Origin: Proteocatella sp041738345
Lineage (GTDB): Bacteria; Bacillota; Clostridia; Peptostreptococcales; Filifactoraceae
Reading direction: 5' to 3'
NCBI GenBank assembly: GCA_041738345.1
Contig: JBGSPX010000025.1
Coordinates: forward strand, 1-14,901
Length of the DNA: 14,901 nucleotides
Shown here: positions 7,865 to 14,784 of the stretch, piece after piece
How positions within the stretch are numbered: position 1 is the stretch's first letter
How the letters are laid out: the number at the start of each line of letters is the position of its first letter
Translations under genes and position numbers: made by a program
The notes under the pieces: model-generated
The model's input: only the letters and a program-made list of their open reading frames with translations
The model's database searches: none
What the model was told of the DNA's origin: nothing

Positions 7865-7900
7865 AAAATCCATTTCAGGAGATATCCCAAAATGGATTTT
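7865..7900 (-). terminator. Terminator of the hydrolase-permease unit
   Basis: A perfect 11-bp stem is formed by AAAATCCATTT (7865-7875) and AAATGGATTTT (7890-7900). On the minus strand it is followed by a run of eight Ts. It is about 78 bases after the permease stop and directly before the buk promoter, so it separates the two transcription units. Confidence 0.85.
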
Positions 7901-7977
7901 AATCATTATTAATTTTTAACTTCGATTTTTTCTTATTTATATGAAATTTCGGCTCACATAATAGTAACTCAATATTC

Positions 7978-9372
7978 CTACGCTTGTTTTTTGTAAAGTC
8001 CCATTTTATAAGGTATAAATAATGCTATTGGTAAAATAATATATCCCACAAGCATTGCTCCAAGTGCATAGTAATTTAATACTGTTTCGCCTGTTTCCAT
8101 AGTAATAGAGAATTGGCTTGCCCATGAGAACTTGTACATTAAGAATACAGATGCTATAAATGCTATTATAGGAATTATTACATCCGTGAAAAATACTTTT
8201 TTAGCAGTTTCTATTTTAGGCTGTTTATTCTTATCGTAGAAGAACAGAATAACTGCAATTGGCACTACTAAAAATTGAATAAATCTTGAAACTGAACTAA
8301 TTATCATAATTCCACGCATATCATATTGAAATGCCATTGGTACAACTATTGCCATTGCTGCTGTAACTATAAAGGCAAAAAGCGGCACTCCTTTTTGAGT
8401 TTTTTTAGAAAGCATAGCTGGAAGTTGACCTTCTTCTGCCATCGCTTCAAAAATTCTTGGAGTTCCAAAAGCGGCTGCAATGTTTATTCCAAACATAGAA
8501 ATTACCGCACCATAAATGATTATATTTTTAATTACTGCATTTTCAAACGCAGAAGCTAATATAACTGGTTCTGTAGAATTTAAAAGTGCCTCTGGATTTA
8601 TTACCATTGCGATAGTTACCACACTAACATAAATTAAAGTAATTATTCCTATAGCAAGTGGAATTGCTTTTGGAAGATTTTTTTCTGGTGATTCCATTTC
8701 TGAAGCCGCTGATGCTACTGACTCAAATCCTGTAAACGCATAAAACGCTGATAGTATTGCACCTACAAATACTGTAACATCCATAGGTTTAATTGCTAAT
8801 TCTCCTGCTGCATTTTTGATTGTATTTATCTCATGGAAGTGATTTTGACCTGTCTTAAAGAAAATAAAGAACCCTGCAATTACTGCAACCACAAGTGCCG
8901 TCACCTTACCTACAGTTGATACATTGCTTGCGATTTTAGTAATAAAAGACCCTGAAAATACAATGGTTAACAAAATAGCCATTAATACTAAAAATCCAAC
9001 TGTGATATTGCCCATAGTTGCGGCTTCTGCACCTGCAAAGATTCCAATAGTTGTACGCACAACCGCCGTTGCCATTACTCCCCATGCAATAGAGCCTGCT
9101 ACAAAACGAGTAATCCCTACATAATATCCTAGATTATCTCCAAATGCAGTTTTTGCATATGCATATGCTGACCCATTTTTATTTACATATTTTGCCGCCG
9201 AAGCAAATGTAATTGCTAGAATAATTGCAAAAAGCCCTGCTAAAATATAAATCAGTGGTGTATACGTTCCAGCTTCCTTTACAACTCCCGCTGGTGATAA
9301 AAATATTCCCGTTCCAATAATACTGTTTATGGTAAGAAGTACTATTGACCAAAATCCAAATTTATTTTTCAT
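7978..9372 (-). CDS. APC-superfamily amino-acid permease
   Basis: This 464-residue, highly hydrophobic protein appears to have 12 membrane helices. It opens with the APC hallmark of helix 1, INSIIGTGIFLSPAG (about 15-29), in which the unwound IGTGIF segment binds the amino-acid backbone. It also has the conserved cytoplasmic loop after helix 2 (SAAKYVNKNGSAYAYAKTAF) and the helix 6 region FTGFESVASAASEMESPEKN, a strong APC signature. It would import, or exchange, an amino acid or amine across the cytoplasmic membrane. GGAGGG lies 5 bases before the ATG. It follows the gamma-glutamyl hydrolase gene by only 16 bases, so the two are co-transcribed; the substrate may therefore be a gamma-glutamyl compound, glutamate/glutamine, GABA or a polyamine. 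This is inference. Length and topology are normal. Confidence 0.9.
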   Translation of the reverse strand: MKNKFGFWSIVLLTINSIIGTGIFLSPAGVVKEAGTYTPLIYILAGLFAIILAITFASAAKYVNKNGSAYAYAKTAFGDNLGYYVGITRFVAGSIAWGVMATAVVRTTIGIFAGAEAATMGNITVGFLVLMAILLTIVFSGSFITKIASNVSTVGKVTALVVAVIAGFFIFFKTGQNHFHEINTIKNAAGELAIKPMDVTVFVGAILSAFYAFTGFESVASAASEMESPEKNLPKAIPLAIGIITLIYVSVVTIAMVINPEALLNSTEPVILASAFENAVIKNIIIYGAVISMFGINIAAAFGTPRIFEAMAEEGQLPAMLSKKTQKGVPLFAFIVTAAMAIVVPMAFQYDMRGIMIISSVSRFIQFLVVPIAVILFFYDKNKQPKIETAKKVFFTDVIIPIIAFIASVFLMYKFSWASQFSITMETGETVLNYYALGAMLVGYIILPIALFIPYKMGLYKKQA

Positions 9373-9388
9373 TTATTCCCTCCAAATT

Positions 9389-10117
9389 TTAACTCTTACT
9401 TGATTCTTCTACAAATTTTTTGAATAAATTTTTCATAGCTGCATTGTTGCCTGCCATCATCTCTGGATGAAATTGAAGCCCTATGCACCAATGCTCTCCG
9501 TTTTTCTCTATAGCTTCTATTATTCCGTCCTTCGCTCTTGCTGCTGCTAAAAAACCATCTGCTACTTTTTTTACTGATTGGTGATGGAATGAATTTACAA
9601 GTAACTGCTGTCCTATTATAATTGAAAGCTTTGTATTTTTTTCAACTTCAATAGTATGTGTAGCTAAATCAGGAGAATGTCCCTGCCAATGCTTTATATA
9701 TGCCCCATCTTTGTAACAATTATCTTGGTAATTGCTTCCACCAAAATAAGTGTTCATTATCTGCATACCTCTACATACTCCCATAATAGGAATTTGCTTT
9801 TCAGTTGCACATTTTATTAGCTCAAAATCATAGGTATCTCTTTGTGGATATATCTCTGTAGTTTTGACATCTGGCTCTTCTTTGTAAAGCAGCGGATTTA
9901 CATCATGCCCTCCTGAAAGCAATAGTCCATCAATTCTGCCTACAATTTCCTTTATTCTTTCTGCATCGTCCACCATAGGAAGTATTATAGGTATTCCACC
10001 TGCATTTAATACCGCCTGTATGTAGTCATCATTTACATATGCTCTCTTATATCCAGGAAACATTCCTCCTGAATCTTTCATTATACTTCCAGAAATTCCG
10101 ATAATTGGTACTCTCAT
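9389..10117 (-). CDS. Gamma-glutamyl-gamma-aminobutyrate hydrolase family protein (PuuD-like, peptidase C26)
   Basis: This 242-residue protein is a class I glutamine-amidotransferase-type hydrolase without a synthetase partner. It has GGHDVNP (69-75), the nucleophile Cys115 in MGVCRGMQIMN, NSFHHQS (175-181), and the His217/Glu219 pair in LQFHPEM, so the Cys-His-Glu triad is complete. Family members split gamma-glutamyl bonds, for example releasing GABA and glutamate from gamma-glutamyl-GABA in the Puu putrescine pathway. None of the other Puu enzymes are in the window, so the true substrate is open. A perfect AAGGAGGT ribosome site precedes the ATG. It is the first gene of a two-gene unit with the permease and lies directly downstream of a sigma-54-like promoter beside a sigma-54 activator gene. 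That suggests induction by its substrate. Confidence 0.88.
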   Translation of the reverse strand: MRVPIIGISGSIMKDSGGMFPGYKRAYVNDDYIQAVLNAGGIPIILPMVDDAERIKEIVGRIDGLLLSGGHDVNPLLYKEEPDVKTTEIYPQRDTYDFELIKCATEKQIPIMGVCRGMQIMNTYFGGSNYQDNCYKDGAYIKHWQGHSPDLATHTIEVEKNTKLSIIIGQQLLVNSFHHQSVKKVADGFLAAARAKDGIIEAIEKNGEHWCIGLQFHPEMMAGNNAAMKNLFKKFVEESSKS

Positions 10118-10149
10118 TTTAGACCTCCTTATATTTTCGATAATATATT

Positions 10150-10165
10150 AGCAAAGATTGTTCCA
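10150..10165 (-). promoter_or_regulatory. Sigma-54 (-24/-12) promoter of the hydrolase-permease unit
   Basis: The minus strand reads TGGAACAATCTTTGCT. This matches the sigma-54 consensus TGGCACGNNNNTTGCW with the invariant GG and GC at the exact 10-base spacing; the mismatches are A for C in the -24 block and A for the following G. The start would be near 10139, about 10 bases before the ribosome site at 10124-10130. The nearest upstream gene is a sigma-54 activator, which supports the call. A weak sigma-A alternative overlaps it (TTTAAA at 10168-10173, TAATAT at 10145-10150, 17 bases apart). Confidence 0.65.
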
Positions 10166-10189
10166 AGTTTAAAATTAATAAAAATAAAA

Positions 10190-10238
10190 AAACTAAAAAA
10201 AGAATGAATACGTTTGAAACACGTTCTTTTTTTAGTTT
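10190..10238 (-). terminator. Terminator of the MocR / sigma-54 activator unit
   Basis: Perfect 15-bp arms AAACTAAAAAAAGAA (10190-10204) and its complement (10224-10238) enclose a loop that itself contains the dyad GTTTCAAAC. On the minus strand it is followed by TTTTTATTTTTATT. It lies about 80 bases after the stop of the activator gene and about 25 bases upstream of the sigma-54-like promoter. The arms are A/T-only apart from two pairs, so strength is uncertain. Confidence 0.7.
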
Positions 10239-10296
10239 AAATTAATTTAAATTTCAATTTCAGATTAAGTTTTTTGTTATTATTATATCATTTGTT

Positions 10297-10348
10297 TTTA
10301 GGTTAAAACCTATGTTTAGGTTATTTGTTGCCTAAAAATTCACCTAAA
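10297..10348. promoter_or_regulatory. Cluster of TTTAGG/CCTAAA half-sites, possible activator binding region
   Basis: TTTAGG occurs at 10297-10302 and 10315-10320, each extended to TTTAGGTTA. CCTAAA occurs at 10331-10336 and 10343-10348. AGGTTAAAACCT (10300-10311) is a 5+5 inverted repeat with a 2-base spacer. The cluster lies 130-185 bases upstream of the sigma-54-like -24 element, the usual range for enhancer sites of sigma-54 activators. The two right-hand copies lie in the coding end of the activator gene, so part of the pattern may be codon-driven. Confidence 0.35.
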
Positions 10349-12342
10349 AATACTCTACCTTTTTGGGTAAGTATAGCTCCAGAGCGTTTGGTTTCTATTT
10401 CTATAAAATTTTCCAACTTAAGTTTATCTAAAATACCTCTTACTTCGCCTTCTGAAATGCTAAAATTATTTTTAGAAAGATATCTACTAATACTGCCTCT
10501 ACCTGAACTCTTTCCTATTTCTTCTAGCTTAACTATCGCCTTTAAAACCTCTACTTCCTTATCCACTTCATTTAAAAACTCTTTATTTTCTAAAAAATAC
10601 TGTTTTATATAGTTTGGAAGATATTCTAGCGTAATAGTTTTTTGATTGCCTATCATAAGTTGTATATAGTTAGCTGCATTTTGAAGTTCTCTTACATTCC
10701 CATTCCAAGGATAGTTTTCTAGCATTTCATAACATTGCTGACTTACGCTAACTTCTTTTTCTACAAATAGTTTTAACAGATCTACAATATCTTCTCTTCG
10801 CTCTCTAAGTGCAGGTATTTCTACAGGAATTACATTTAGCCTATAATATAAATCTGCTCTAAATTGACCAAGTTCTATTTGCTGGGACAAATCTTTGTGA
10901 GTCGCTGCAATAAGTCTTACATCTATATCCATTACCTCATGGGAACCTAAGCGTGATATCTGCTTTTCTTGAATTACTCTAAGTAATTTACTTTGCAGAT
11001 TTATTGGCATATCTCCTATTTCATCAAGAAATATAGTTCCATTATTAGCATTTTCAAACAATCCCTTTTTCCCCTCTTTTAATGCGCCTGTAAAGCTTCC
11101 ACCCACATAGCCAAAGAGTTCACTCTCCAGAAGCTGTTCTGGTACAGCGGCACAATTTATAGCTAGAAAGGGTTGTGTTTTTCTATCTGAATAATTGTGA
11201 ATTGCTTGTGCAAAAAGTTCTTTTCCTGTTCCACTTTCGCCTCTAACCATCACCGCATAATCACTTTTTGCTGCTTTTTTTGCAAGCTTAACGGCTTCTT
11301 TCATATTCTCAGATTTTATATATATATCATCAAAGCTATACCTAGCCACTTGCCCGCTCTGTATAAGCTTTCCACTTAAATTCTGCTCAATCTTTTTTAT
11401 ATAAGTTATTTCAGTTAAGGTGATTAGATATCCGTTTATTTTGCCAAATTCGATTATATTTTTTTTATTTACATTAAAATACCGCTCTTCCATTATCAAT
11501 ATCTCATTTTTAAATTCAGCTTCATGTTCTAATTTATTTACGATATCCTTATCTAAAAAATATTTTCTAATCACAGCTATTCCATCGGCTTTTTCAATAT
11601 CTTCTTTTATTTTTAAGAATTTCTTTATTCGCTGGTTTGAGACTTTAATCTTCATATTGTTATCAAGTATCAAAATCCCATCGGCTGTATTATTGAGCAG
11701 TGCACTAAGTATAATTCCTTTATCTATAATTTCTATAAACTTATCATTTATGCCATTATTTATCGAAACAATTGTATTAAAATATTCTAAAAGTCTATTA
11801 TTTATTTCAGTATTATTAATTTTTAAAATCGCCATTATTTGGATAAAGGTTGCACTGTCAATAACTCTATGTCCTGTATCAAAAACGGTTTCAATATTTT
11901 GTGGACAATGTTTTTGTTCATGAGGAGTTATCATTATTTTAAATTCGCCTATGTCCATACCTGCTGTGTAAGGCTCCAGTTTTACCCCTTTTAGTATGCT
12001 ACTTAAATAAGTAGTAAATTCCACAGTTGTACTATAATTGTCATTTACAACAAGTACCTTTGATTCACTTGGAATAGACCTAAGCTTTAAAAAAGCTTCC
12101 ATAGTTATCGTTCTTTCTATTACTACTATTTTTTCACGTTCATCTATATGCTCAAACAGTTCTATCGCTTTTTCCCTAGTCATAACAAGCACAACATCAT
12201 CTCTAATTTTATCTGCGTTATCCATATGCTGTAATCTATAGATATTTATTTCAACAAAATCACTAAATACCCTTAAAAGATTGGATTTTAAAAGCTCCCC
12301 CAAACTCATATCTTCATTTATTACAATTCCTATAGTTTTCAC
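10321..12342 (-). CDS. Sigma-54-dependent transcriptional activator (PAS-AAA+-winged helix)
   Basis: This 673-residue protein activates RNA polymerase carrying sigma-54. Residues 1-170 form an alpha/beta sensor region I do not recognise. A PAS-like domain follows at about 205-315 (ILSALLNNTADGILILDNNM). The AAA+ ATPase domain (about 335-575) has Walker A GESGTGKE (368-375), the sigma-54-contacting loop GSFTGA (415-420), Walker B TIFLDEIGD (436-444), arginine-finger region FRADLYYRL (494-502) and WNGNVRELQN (546-555). The common GAFTGA has Ser for Ala, a tolerated variant. The C-terminus (about 592-673) is not the usual Fis-type helix-turn-helix. It looks like a winged helix (GRGSISRYLSKNNFSISEGE, then a KRSGAILTQKG wing). 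The start is GTG at 12342 with AAGGAG 6 bases upstream. It begins 17 bases after the MocR gene stop, so the two are co-transcribed. Its likely target is the hydrolase-permease unit next to it. Confidence 0.92.
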   Translation of the reverse strand: MKTIGIVINEDMSLGELLKSNLLRVFSDFVEINIYRLQHMDNADKIRDDVVLVMTREKAIELFEHIDEREKIVVIERTITMEAFLKLRSIPSESKVLVVNDNYSTTVEFTTYLSSILKGVKLEPYTAGMDIGEFKIMITPHEQKHCPQNIETVFDTGHRVIDSATFIQIMAILKINNTEINNRLLEYFNTIVSINNGINDKFIEIIDKGIILSALLNNTADGILILDNNMKIKVSNQRIKKFLKIKEDIEKADGIAVIRKYFLDKDIVNKLEHEAEFKNEILIMEERYFNVNKKNIIEFGKINGYLITLTEITYIKKIEQNLSGKLIQSGQVARYSFDDIYIKSENMKEAVKLAKKAAKSDYAVMVRGESGTGKELFAQAIHNYSDRKTQPFLAINCAAVPEQLLESELFGYVGGSFTGALKEGKKGLFENANNGTIFLDEIGDMPINLQSKLLRVIQEKQISRLGSHEVMDIDVRLIAATHKDLSQQIELGQFRADLYYRLNVIPVEIPALRERREDIVDLLKLFVEKEVSVSQQCYEMLENYPWNGNVRELQNAANYIQLMIGNQKTITLEYLPNYIKQYFLENKEFLNEVDKEVEVLKAIVKLEEIGKSSGRGSISRYLSKNNFSISEGEVRGILDKLKLENFIEIETKRSGAILTQKGRVFLGEFLGNK

Positions 12343-12360
12343 CGCATTCTCCTTTAACCA

Positions 12361-13758
12361 CTATTTGACTATTTTTGCAATATTACTCATTATTTCATCA
12401 AATTTTCCAATATCAATATTAAAAAAGTAAAGCATTATCATAGGTTTTTCTTCTTTTTTAAGCCCTTTTATATAATCATTGAACAACGTAGCTTTTACCC
12501 CTATCGCTTTAATATCGTTTACAATATTTATACCTGATTTTTTAGTATTAATCCTAAGAATAATATATAATCCAGAGCTATTACTTACCACTTCTATAGA
12601 CTTACTATACTTATTTTTAATTAAAGCGGTTACATAACTGCTCTTTTCTGCATATAGTCTTCGTATGCGTCTTATATGTTTTTGGTAGTAACCTTCATTC
12701 ATAAATTTACTAAGTATCAGTTGGTCAGTTTTTGAACAGCCTTGAGTATAATTATGCTTTATTTCATCGTAAATAAGTTTTATAGTTTTTGGCATCACCA
12801 TGTAACTTATTCTTATTGAAGGCAGTAGCGTCGAAGAAAATGAACCTAAATATATTACTCTATCATTTTTATCAAGTCCCTTAAGTGCAGGTATCGGTTT
12901 TCCTGTGTATCTAAGTTCACTATCATAATCATCTTCTATTATATACTTATTATTTTCAGCTGCCCAGCTCAATACATGCATTCTTTTTGCAATTGGCATA
13001 ACTGCACCTGTGGGGAATTGATGAGATGGACTTATATAGGCAATATCTGGATTTTGCTTTTGAAGCACCTCCATATCAATTCCATTATCCTGAAGATTTA
13101 TGCTATATGTCTTATATGAATAATCCTTAAATATATTCTGACTAAGTATAAAACCAGGATTTTCAAAACTTATTCTAGTTTTTCCAAGTTTTCTAAGAAT
13201 TACACATAAAAGTACTATAAGTTGCTGAACACCTGCACCTATTACAATTTCATCACTTTTACAATATACGCCTCTTGACTGATATACATATTTTGCGATT
13301 TCTTCTCTAAGTTCTAACTCGCCTTGAATATCTGATTCTGTAAGCAGTTCTTTGGTTTTATAGGTAAGCACATAGTTGCTACATTTTTTCCATTTTATAA
13401 AATCAAACGAAGTATCATCGTGAAAATTAAGCTGTGCTTCGCTTTCTGATTTATCCTTAGCTGATGAATACACCGAAATCACCTTGGTTTCATCTTCTTT
13501 ATCTGCCATAATTATGTTACTTACATAGTATCCTGATTTTATTTTGCTATAGATATATCCCTCTATTAAAAGCTGGTCATACGCAGTTTGAACCGTCGTT
13601 TTGCTTACACCGATTTTATCCGATAGATTTCTTATTGAAGGCAATTTTTCATCTGGCAAAAGCCTGCCCTCTTCTATTTCAAGTTTTATATATCTGTATA
13701 ACTGTAAATACAGTGGTTCCTCTTTGTTGTAATCCAATACTGGCAATATTTCTTTCAT
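12361..13758 (-). CDS. MocR/PdxR-type GntR regulator with aminotransferase-like domain lacking the PLP lysine
   Basis: This 465-residue protein has an N-terminal GntR winged helix (about 9-80: PLYLQLYRYIKLEIEEG, KLPSIRNLSDKIGVSKTTVQ, EGYIYSKIKSGYYVS) joined by a linker to a fold-type I aminotransferase domain (about 110-465). Family hallmarks ISPSHQFPTG (243-251) and EDDYDSELRY (275-284) are intact. The PLP block usually reads GTFSK-x-L-x-P-x-x-R, but here it is GSFSSTLLPSIRISY, so residue 309 is Ser (TCG) where the Schiff-base Lys belongs. The protein therefore should not hold PLP covalently. MocR proteins commonly control a divergent gene, here an ECF transporter component, and often repress themselves. 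An inverted repeat between the two promoters is a likely operator. GGAGGT precedes the ATG. It is co-transcribed with the sigma-54 activator. The ligand is unknown; vitamin B6 is only one possibility. Confidence 0.9.
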   Translation of the reverse strand: MKEILPVLDYNKEEPLYLQLYRYIKLEIEEGRLLPDEKLPSIRNLSDKIGVSKTTVQTAYDQLLIEGYIYSKIKSGYYVSNIIMADKEDETKVISVYSSAKDKSESEAQLNFHDDTSFDFIKWKKCSNYVLTYKTKELLTESDIQGELELREEIAKYVYQSRGVYCKSDEIVIGAGVQQLIVLLCVILRKLGKTRISFENPGFILSQNIFKDYSYKTYSINLQDNGIDMEVLQKQNPDIAYISPSHQFPTGAVMPIAKRMHVLSWAAENNKYIIEDDYDSELRYTGKPIPALKGLDKNDRVIYLGSFSSTLLPSIRISYMVMPKTIKLIYDEIKHNYTQGCSKTDQLILSKFMNEGYYQKHIRRIRRLYAEKSSYVTALIKNKYSKSIEVVSNSSGLYIILRINTKKSGINIVNDIKAIGVKATLFNDYIKGLKKEEKPMIMLYFFNIDIGKFDEIMSNIAKIVK

Positions 13759-13809
13759 AATACCTCCAATCTGTACTCTTTATTTTTGTAAAAACTGACT
13801 CTTTTTAAA

Positions 13810-13827
13810 TATACAATTTATTGTATA
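13810..13827. promoter_or_regulatory. Inverted repeat, candidate MocR operator
   Basis: TATACAAT and ATTGTATA form perfect 8-base arms around a TT spacer. The repeat overlaps the -10 of the MocR gene and lies immediately upstream of, and partly over, the -10 candidates for the divergent ECF gene. Binding here could repress one promoter and affect the other. A partial third arm, ATTGTCAAT, occurs at 13846-13854, over the MocR -35. Confidence 0.5.
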
Positions 13828-13834
13828 ATATAAT
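13824..13834 (+). promoter_or_regulatory. Overlapping -10 elements of the ECF transporter gene
   Basis: Two overlapping TATAAT hexamers (13824-13829 and 13829-13834) point toward the ECF gene. Neither has a recognisable -35 at the right distance (CTTTTT or TAAATA instead), which would fit an activator-dependent promoter. The leader would be only about 55 bases, too short for a vitamin riboswitch. Confidence 0.45.
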
Positions 13835-13853
13835 AGAAAGTATATATTGTCAA
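13825..13853 (-). promoter_or_regulatory. Sigma-A promoter of the MocR / sigma-54 activator unit
   Basis: A consensus TTGACA (13848-13853 on the minus strand) is 17 bases from TATTAT (13825-13830). It overlaps the divergent ECF promoter and the inverted repeat, so the two transcription units probably compete or are co-regulated. Confidence 0.7.
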
Positions 13854-13895
13854 TCTACATAGTTTAAACAAGATAATTTAATGAGAGGTGTTTTT

Positions 13896-14687
13896 ATGGA
13901 TAATGCTAGAATTTCAAGTGAAAAAACTAATAAATTAGTTTTAACGGGTCTTATGACCGCTTTAGTTACTGTGGCTACAATGTTTTTGATGGTGCCAGTT
14001 CCATTTACTGGAGGATATATTCACCTTGGCGATAGTATGATATTTTTATCAGTACTACTTCTAGGATGGAAACGAGGCGGTTTTGCTGCGGGCGTTGGCT
14101 CTATGATGGCTGATTTATTTGCAGGTTATGCTAACTGGGCGCCTTGGACACTTGTTATCAAGCTTCTTATGGCGGTAATAATGGGTATATGTATCGAGGC
14201 TTCTCAAAAGAATAAAAAAAATATAGTTGGGGTTAGTTTTGCAACGGCTATCTCGTGGGTGGGATTTAATATTGCGCTTGGAAATATCATATCTTCTCAA
14301 GCACTGTCTAACCCAGATGCACTCGTTTCTGGAGCAGAGCTTGCTTCAACTTCTGCGCTTCCAAGCTTTGTGGACACGGTTCAATCTCAAATAATGGTAG
14401 GTGCCCTTTTAATTCCTTTATTCTTAGTTATTTCGGCAGTTTATATGAAACGTAAAAATGATATCAAAATTCCTATCCATGTCGTAATCTCAATGACCTT
14501 TGCAGGACTTTGGATGGTATTTGCCTATTATATAGCGGGTGGCGTACTCTACGGAAATTTTGCAGTTTCAGCCTTTAGTGTCCCTTGGAATATGGTGCAG
14601 TTTTTACTAGGTTTTGTAATTGCTATGGTTATTTACTCGGCACTGCTTAGAACTCCAGCGAAAAAATTATTTAAAAATGTAATATAA
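13896..14687 (+). CDS. ECF transporter S component, vitamin-type
   Basis: This 263-residue membrane protein has about six or seven hydrophobic helices. It has the S-component hallmarks FTGGYIHLGDSMIFLSVLLL (37-56) and GVGSMMADLFAGYANWAPW (66-84), and a C-terminal VPWNMVQFLLGF (229-240). Such proteins bind a vitamin or precursor and hand it to a shared energising module (EcfA, EcfA', EcfT), none of which is encoded here, so it would be a group II system. A polar insert (about 131-160) makes it longer than a typical 180-200 residue S component. The start at 13896 is chosen because AGAGGTG lies 5 bases before it; an in-frame ATG at 13881 has no ribosome site. It is divergent from a MocR gene, which points to pyridoxine or a related vitamin by analogy with PdxR systems. 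The substrate is inference. Confidence 0.85.
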   Translation: MDNARISSEKTNKLVLTGLMTALVTVATMFLMVPVPFTGGYIHLGDSMIFLSVLLLGWKRGGFAAGVGSMMADLFAGYANWAPWTLVIKLLMAVIMGICIEASQKNKKNIVGVSFATAISWVGFNIALGNIISSQALSNPDALVSGAELASTSALPSFVDTVQSQIMVGALLIPLFLVISAVYMKRKNDIKIPIHVVISMTFAGLWMVFAYYIAGGVLYGNFAVSAFSVPWNMVQFLLGFVIAMVIYSALLRTPAKKLFKNVI

Positions 14688-14724
14688 TATTTCTAAATCT
14701 TATTGCAAGTATTTTTAATAATTA

Positions 14725-14763
14725 ACTAAAAAAAGCGACTAATAAATAGTTCGCTTTTTTAGT
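14725..14763. terminator. Bidirectional terminator between convergent genes
   Basis: ACTAAAAAAAGCGA-CTA (14725-14740) pairs with TAG-TTCGCTTTTTTAGT (14748-14763), with a one-base bulge. The T-run on the plus side ends the ECF gene transcript; on the minus strand the same hairpin ends in TTTTTTTAGTTAATT and can end the thioredoxin-like gene. Confidence 0.75.
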
Positions 14764-14784
14764 ATTTAAATTTAACTGAAATTA

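Noticed and set aside
10205..10223. GTTTCAAAC dyad as an activator binding site
   Set aside because: It lies in the loop of the terminator at 10190-10238 and is more simply part of that RNA hairpin; a double role cannot be shown from sequence.
11420..11923. 167-residue hydrophobic plus-strand frame inside the sigma-54 activator gene
   Set aside because: It is antisense to the PAS region of an intact, recognisable protein; its hydrophobicity comes from reverse reading of Lys/Glu/Asn codons.
13835..13895. Vitamin riboswitch in front of the ECF transporter gene
   Set aside because: The leader after the likely -10 is only about 55 bases and has no stable folded core, too short for TPP, FMN, cobalamin or similar classes.
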